DNA of 64,000 nucleotides, taken from positions 186,001-250,000 of the forward strand of contig JAMPIW010000002.1 in the NCBI GenBank assembly GCA_040183005.1, given 5' to 3'. Made by a program: the position numbers and the translations under genes. Below the pieces are notes generated by a model. It was not told the origin of the DNA, searched no databases, and saw only the letters and a list, made by a program, of their open reading frames with translations. Shown here piece by piece: positions 61,844 to 64,000 of this stretch (its first letter is position 1; the number at the start of each line of letters is the position of its first letter). Origin of the DNA: Gammaproteobacteria bacterium (GTDB lineage Bacteria; Pseudomonadota; Gammaproteobacteria; Ga0077554; Ga007554).

Positions 61844-62390
61844 GATAGCGATGGCACTCCACCGTGTGATCATTCACCATCCCGGTCGCCTGCATAAAAG
61901 CGTAACAGATGGTGGAGCCGACGAATTTAAAGCCGCGCTTGGCCAGATCCTTGCTCATGGCATCCGATTCCGCTGTTTTGGCGGGAACATCCTTAGCGAT
62001 TTGCCGGGCATTGATGATGGGCTTGCCACCGACGAAACTCCAGATATAACGATCAAAACTGCCAAATTCTTTTTGCACAGCCAAAAATAACTGGGCGTTC
62101 AAAACCGTTGCGGCCACTTTCAGCCGGTTGCGCACAATGCCGGGATCAGCAAGAAGGGCCGCGATTTTATGTTCATCGTACTGCGCGATTTTTTGGGCAT
62201 CAAAATCATCGAATGCCACTCGATAATTCTCACGCTTTTTGAGAATTGTAGACCAGCTCAAACCCGCCTGTGCGCCTTCCAGAATCAAAAACTCGAACAA
62301 TACCCGGTCATCATGGACAGGCACGCCCCACTCGCTATCGTGATACTCCATTTCCAATGGGCTTCCGTTTGCCCACTCACAACGCCGCAT
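61830..62390 (-). CDS. tag: DNA-3-methyladenine glycosylase I (Tag)
   Basis: The start at ATG 62390 (MRRCEWANG) follows GGGAG at the right spacing; a GTG at 62399 is less likely. The 186-residue enzyme removes 3-methyladenine from alkylated DNA. It shows the zinc site residues in RRCEW, YHDSEWG and NDHTVECH, the GLSWSTILKKRENYR helix and KRGFKFVGSTICYAFMQA, as in E. coli Tag. Confidence 0.96.
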   Translation of the reverse strand: MRRCEWANGSPLEMEYHDSEWGVPVHDDRVLFEFLILEGAQAGLSWSTILKKRENYRVAFDDFDAQKIAQYDEHKIAALLADPGIVRNRLKVAATVLNAQLFLAVQKEFGSFDRYIWSFVGGKPIINARQIAKDVPAKTAESDAMSKDLAKRGFKFVGSTICYAFMQATGMVNDHTVECHRYHACQ

Positions 62391-62423
62391 TGTTTTCACT
62401 CCCGTTTACGCGACACACAACAA

Positions 62424-62490
62424 AAAAATCCTGCAAGGTTTGGGGGAGTCCCTATGCCTCCGCCAAACCCGCAGGAGTCTCGATTTTTTG
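62424..62490 (-). terminator. Terminator between the VOC gene and tag
   Basis: CCTGC and GCAGG, with an inner GGTTTGG/CCAAACC stem, form a long imperfect hairpin (62430-62475). It is flanked by AAAAAAA on the left and TTTTTT on the right, so it can work in both directions. It follows the stop of the VOC gene on the minus strand. Confidence 0.75.
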
Positions 62491-62510
62491 GGGTGATACT
62501 TATTGTGTTT

Positions 62511-62906
62511 CTAACTCTGATTCAAATTCTGCCAGATGCCAATGGTGTTGCCTTCGGTATCTTTAACATACGCATAAAGGCCCATATCGGCGATCTGCAT
62601 TGTCTCCATCACGACGATGCCACCAGAGGCTTTCACTTTCGCAAGTGATACTTTAATGTCTTCGACGGTTATTGCAACCACTGGGCCTTGCACAGGAAAT
62701 TTCGGGTTGCGCTCGAACATACCGCCATTGATATAGCCCGCCTCCTTCGGCATGTTTTTTTCGTCTACCGGGCCGGTGTGTAGCCCCACGTACTGCATAC
62801 CCGGCATGGGAAACACCATCGTATTCCACCCAAACACGCCTTCGTAAAATTTTCTCGCGCGGGTGACATCATCGGCCGGGATTTCAAAATGCTGCACTTT
62901 GTCCAT
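62511..62906 (-). CDS. VOC/glyoxalase superfamily protein
   Basis: The 131-residue protein has two beta-alpha-beta-beta-beta halves: FEIPADDVTRARKFYEGVFGW, GYINGGMF, VAITVEDIKVSLAKVKASGG and DTEGNTIGIWQN. His and Glu residues at typical metal positions are present (QHFEIP, TEGNTIG). The substrate is unknown; such proteins include glyoxalases, dioxygenases and resistance proteins. Confidence 0.88.
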   Translation of the reverse strand: MDKVQHFEIPADDVTRARKFYEGVFGWNTMVFPMPGMQYVGLHTGPVDEKNMPKEAGYINGGMFERNPKFPVQGPVVAITVEDIKVSLAKVKASGGIVVMETMQIADMGLYAYVKDTEGNTIGIWQNLNQS

Positions 62907-62984
62907 ATGCCTCTCCTCCAGCTTGAAGTTAATCGACTTTGACCGCTTGGCTTATTGCCAAATGGAGGTACAACTTTACGACAT

Positions 62985-63012
62985 CCCTCCTGACAGCATT
63001 ATGTCAGGAGGG
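62985..63012 (-). terminator. Hairpin after lipA
   Basis: CCCTCCTGACA and TGTCAGGAGGG form a perfect 11-pair stem with a six-base loop, 13 bases after the lipA stop on the minus strand. The tract after the stem is not T-rich, so it may act as a weak or factor-assisted terminator. Confidence 0.55.
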
Positions 63013-63024
63013 GTTAAAAGAAAG

Positions 63025-63957
63025 CTATACGACTTTAGGGTGGGCTTTTTCACCCGCCGCCTGGAGATCGGCGTGGTAGGAGGAGCGCACCATCGGGCCG
63101 CTGGCGACATTGGCAAAGCCCATTTTGCGGCCTACTTCCGCGAGACGATCAAACTCATCAGGCGTAACGTAGCGCGCCACAGGCAGGTGGTGTTGGCTGG
63201 GTTGCAGATATTGACCGAGGGTGAGCATGTTGCAGCCGTGAGCGCGCAAATCCATCATCACCTGTTCAACTTCCTCGATGGTCTCACCGAGGCCGAGCAT
63301 CACACCGGACTTGGTAGGGATGGCGGGATGAGCCGCCTTGAAGCGCTGCAGCAGCTTGAGAGACCACTCATAATCGGAGCCGGGGCGTGCCTGTTTGTAG
63401 AGGCGCGCCACGGTTTCCAGGTTGTGGTTGAAAACATCCGGAGGATTGTCGTTGAGCACCTCCAGCGCGACATCCATGCGTCCACGAAAATCAGGCACAA
63501 GGATTTCGAGCCGCGTGTTCGGCGCCCTGCGGCGTATTGCCTGGATGCAGGCGGCAAAGTGGCCCGCACCGCCGTCGCGCAGGTCGTCGCGGTCCACCGA
63601 GGTCACCACCACATAGCGCAGCCCCATCGCCTCAATGGTACGCGCAAGGTTCTCCGGCTCGTCGGCATCCAGCGCATTGGGCCTGCCGTGGGCGACATCG
63701 CAAAACGGGCAACGCCGCGTGCAAATATTGCCCATGATCATAAAGGTAGCGGTGCCGTGACCGAAGCATTCCCCCAGATTCGGGCATGACGCCTCTTCGC
63801 ACACCGTATGCAACCTGTGTTCGCGCAATACGCCCTTGAGCCGCGCAACCTCCGGACTGTTGGGCGAACGGGCGCGTATCCATGCCGGTTTTCTCAGGGG
63901 CACCGCAGCGGGCACCACTTTAACCGGGATACGAGACACTTTTGACTCGCCCTTCAT
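63025..63957 (-). CDS. lipA: Lipoyl synthase LipA
   Basis: This radical-SAM enzyme inserts two sulfur atoms into octanoylated proteins. It has the auxiliary cluster motif [12 protein letters not shown], the radical-SAM CTRRCPFC (CxxxCxxC), and the C-terminal RSSY with the Ser ligand. The frame stays open upstream of the ATG at 63957 to the window edge, so a longer N-terminus is possible. The 310 residues cover the full catalytic enzyme. Confidence 0.97.
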   Translation of the reverse strand: MKGESKVSRIPVKVVPAAVPLRKPAWIRARSPNSPEVARLKGVLREHRLHTVCEEASCPNLGECFGHGTATFMIMGNICTRRCPFCDVAHGRPNALDADEPENLARTIEAMGLRYVVVTSVDRDDLRDGGAGHFAACIQAIRRRAPNTRLEILVPDFRGRMDVALEVLNDNPPDVFNHNLETVARLYKQARPGSDYEWSLKLLQRFKAAHPAIPTKSGVMLGLGETIEEVEQVMMDLRAHGCNMLTLGQYLQPSQHHLPVARYVTPDEFDRLAEVGRKMGFANVASGPMVRSSYHADLQAAGEKAHPKVV

Positions 63958-64000
63958 AGGGTTGGGCGCCAGGGGAGGAAGTTCGTCGCTATCGAATATG

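Noticed and set aside
1-64000. CRISPR array or rRNA/tRNA genes
   Set aside because: No regularly spaced direct repeats of 24-40 bases and no complete tRNA or rRNA were seen on reading both strands.

Overview
The window joins four kinds of DNA: a GC-rich prophage, a defence island, a scarred integration zone and an ordinary gammaproteobacterial chromosome. The host assignment rests on the run hslV-hslU, DUF971, ubiE-ubiJ-ubiB, nudF near a DUF1249 gene, and lipA, which is a typical gammaproteobacterial arrangement. A heme-type CxxCH sensor in a chemoreceptor hints at a redox-responsive lifestyle, but genus cannot be read from the sequence.

1-25061: the late half of a siphovirus-like prophage, all on the + strand. 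The order is small and large terminase (GpA type), two small virion proteins, a gpW-like joiner, a lambda-type portal, an S49 prohead protease with a nested scaffold start, decoration and major capsid proteins, head-tail connectors, tail tube, a frameshifted tail chaperone, a 1347-residue tape measure, large tail-tip proteins, and a lysis cassette of two membrane proteins and a GH24 lysozyme. Early genes and an integrase belonging to this phage are not in the window; they may lie to the left.

25070-37323: one co-directional minus-strand defence operon. In transcription order it encodes a WYL-domain regulator, a DUF262/DUF1524 protein, HsdM, HsdS, a SIR2-like protein, an Abi_C-like protein, HsdR and a GIY-YIG protein. 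Four-base start/stop overlaps tie hsdM-hsdS, hsdS-SIR2 and abi-hsdR together, so a putative NAD-depleting pair is embedded inside a type I restriction-modification operon. A candidate promoter with a palindrome at the expected start point lies upstream of the regulator. This composite operon is the best candidate here for an undescribed system.

37324-41282: a decayed integration hot spot. It holds a 12-base tmRNA-like end, a terminator, a frameshifted tyrosine integrase, a transposase scrap, a truncated YD-repeat protein, an intact Fic enzyme whose 3' end is tandemly duplicated, the broken start of a serine recombinase with a DUF2924 fragment, a second integrase remnant and a 71-bp MITE-like inverted repeat.

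41283-50747: a complete Wsp-type chemosensory operon on the minus strand (MCP, CheW, CheR-TPR, CheW, CheA-REC, CheB, REC-GGDEF) that should turn a surface or redox signal into cyclic di-GMP. Its receptor has a periplasmic CxxCH motif, and a strong FliA-type promoter match lies upstream.

50875-64000: chromosomal genes, mostly on the minus strand: dedA, uppP, DUF1249, a thiol-disulfide protein (+ strand), nudF, ubiB-ubiJ-ubiE, DUF971, a DUF2442/DUF4160 pair, hslU-hslV, a TfoX-like gene, tag, a VOC protein and lipA. All assignments come from reading sequence motifs; no database search was run.
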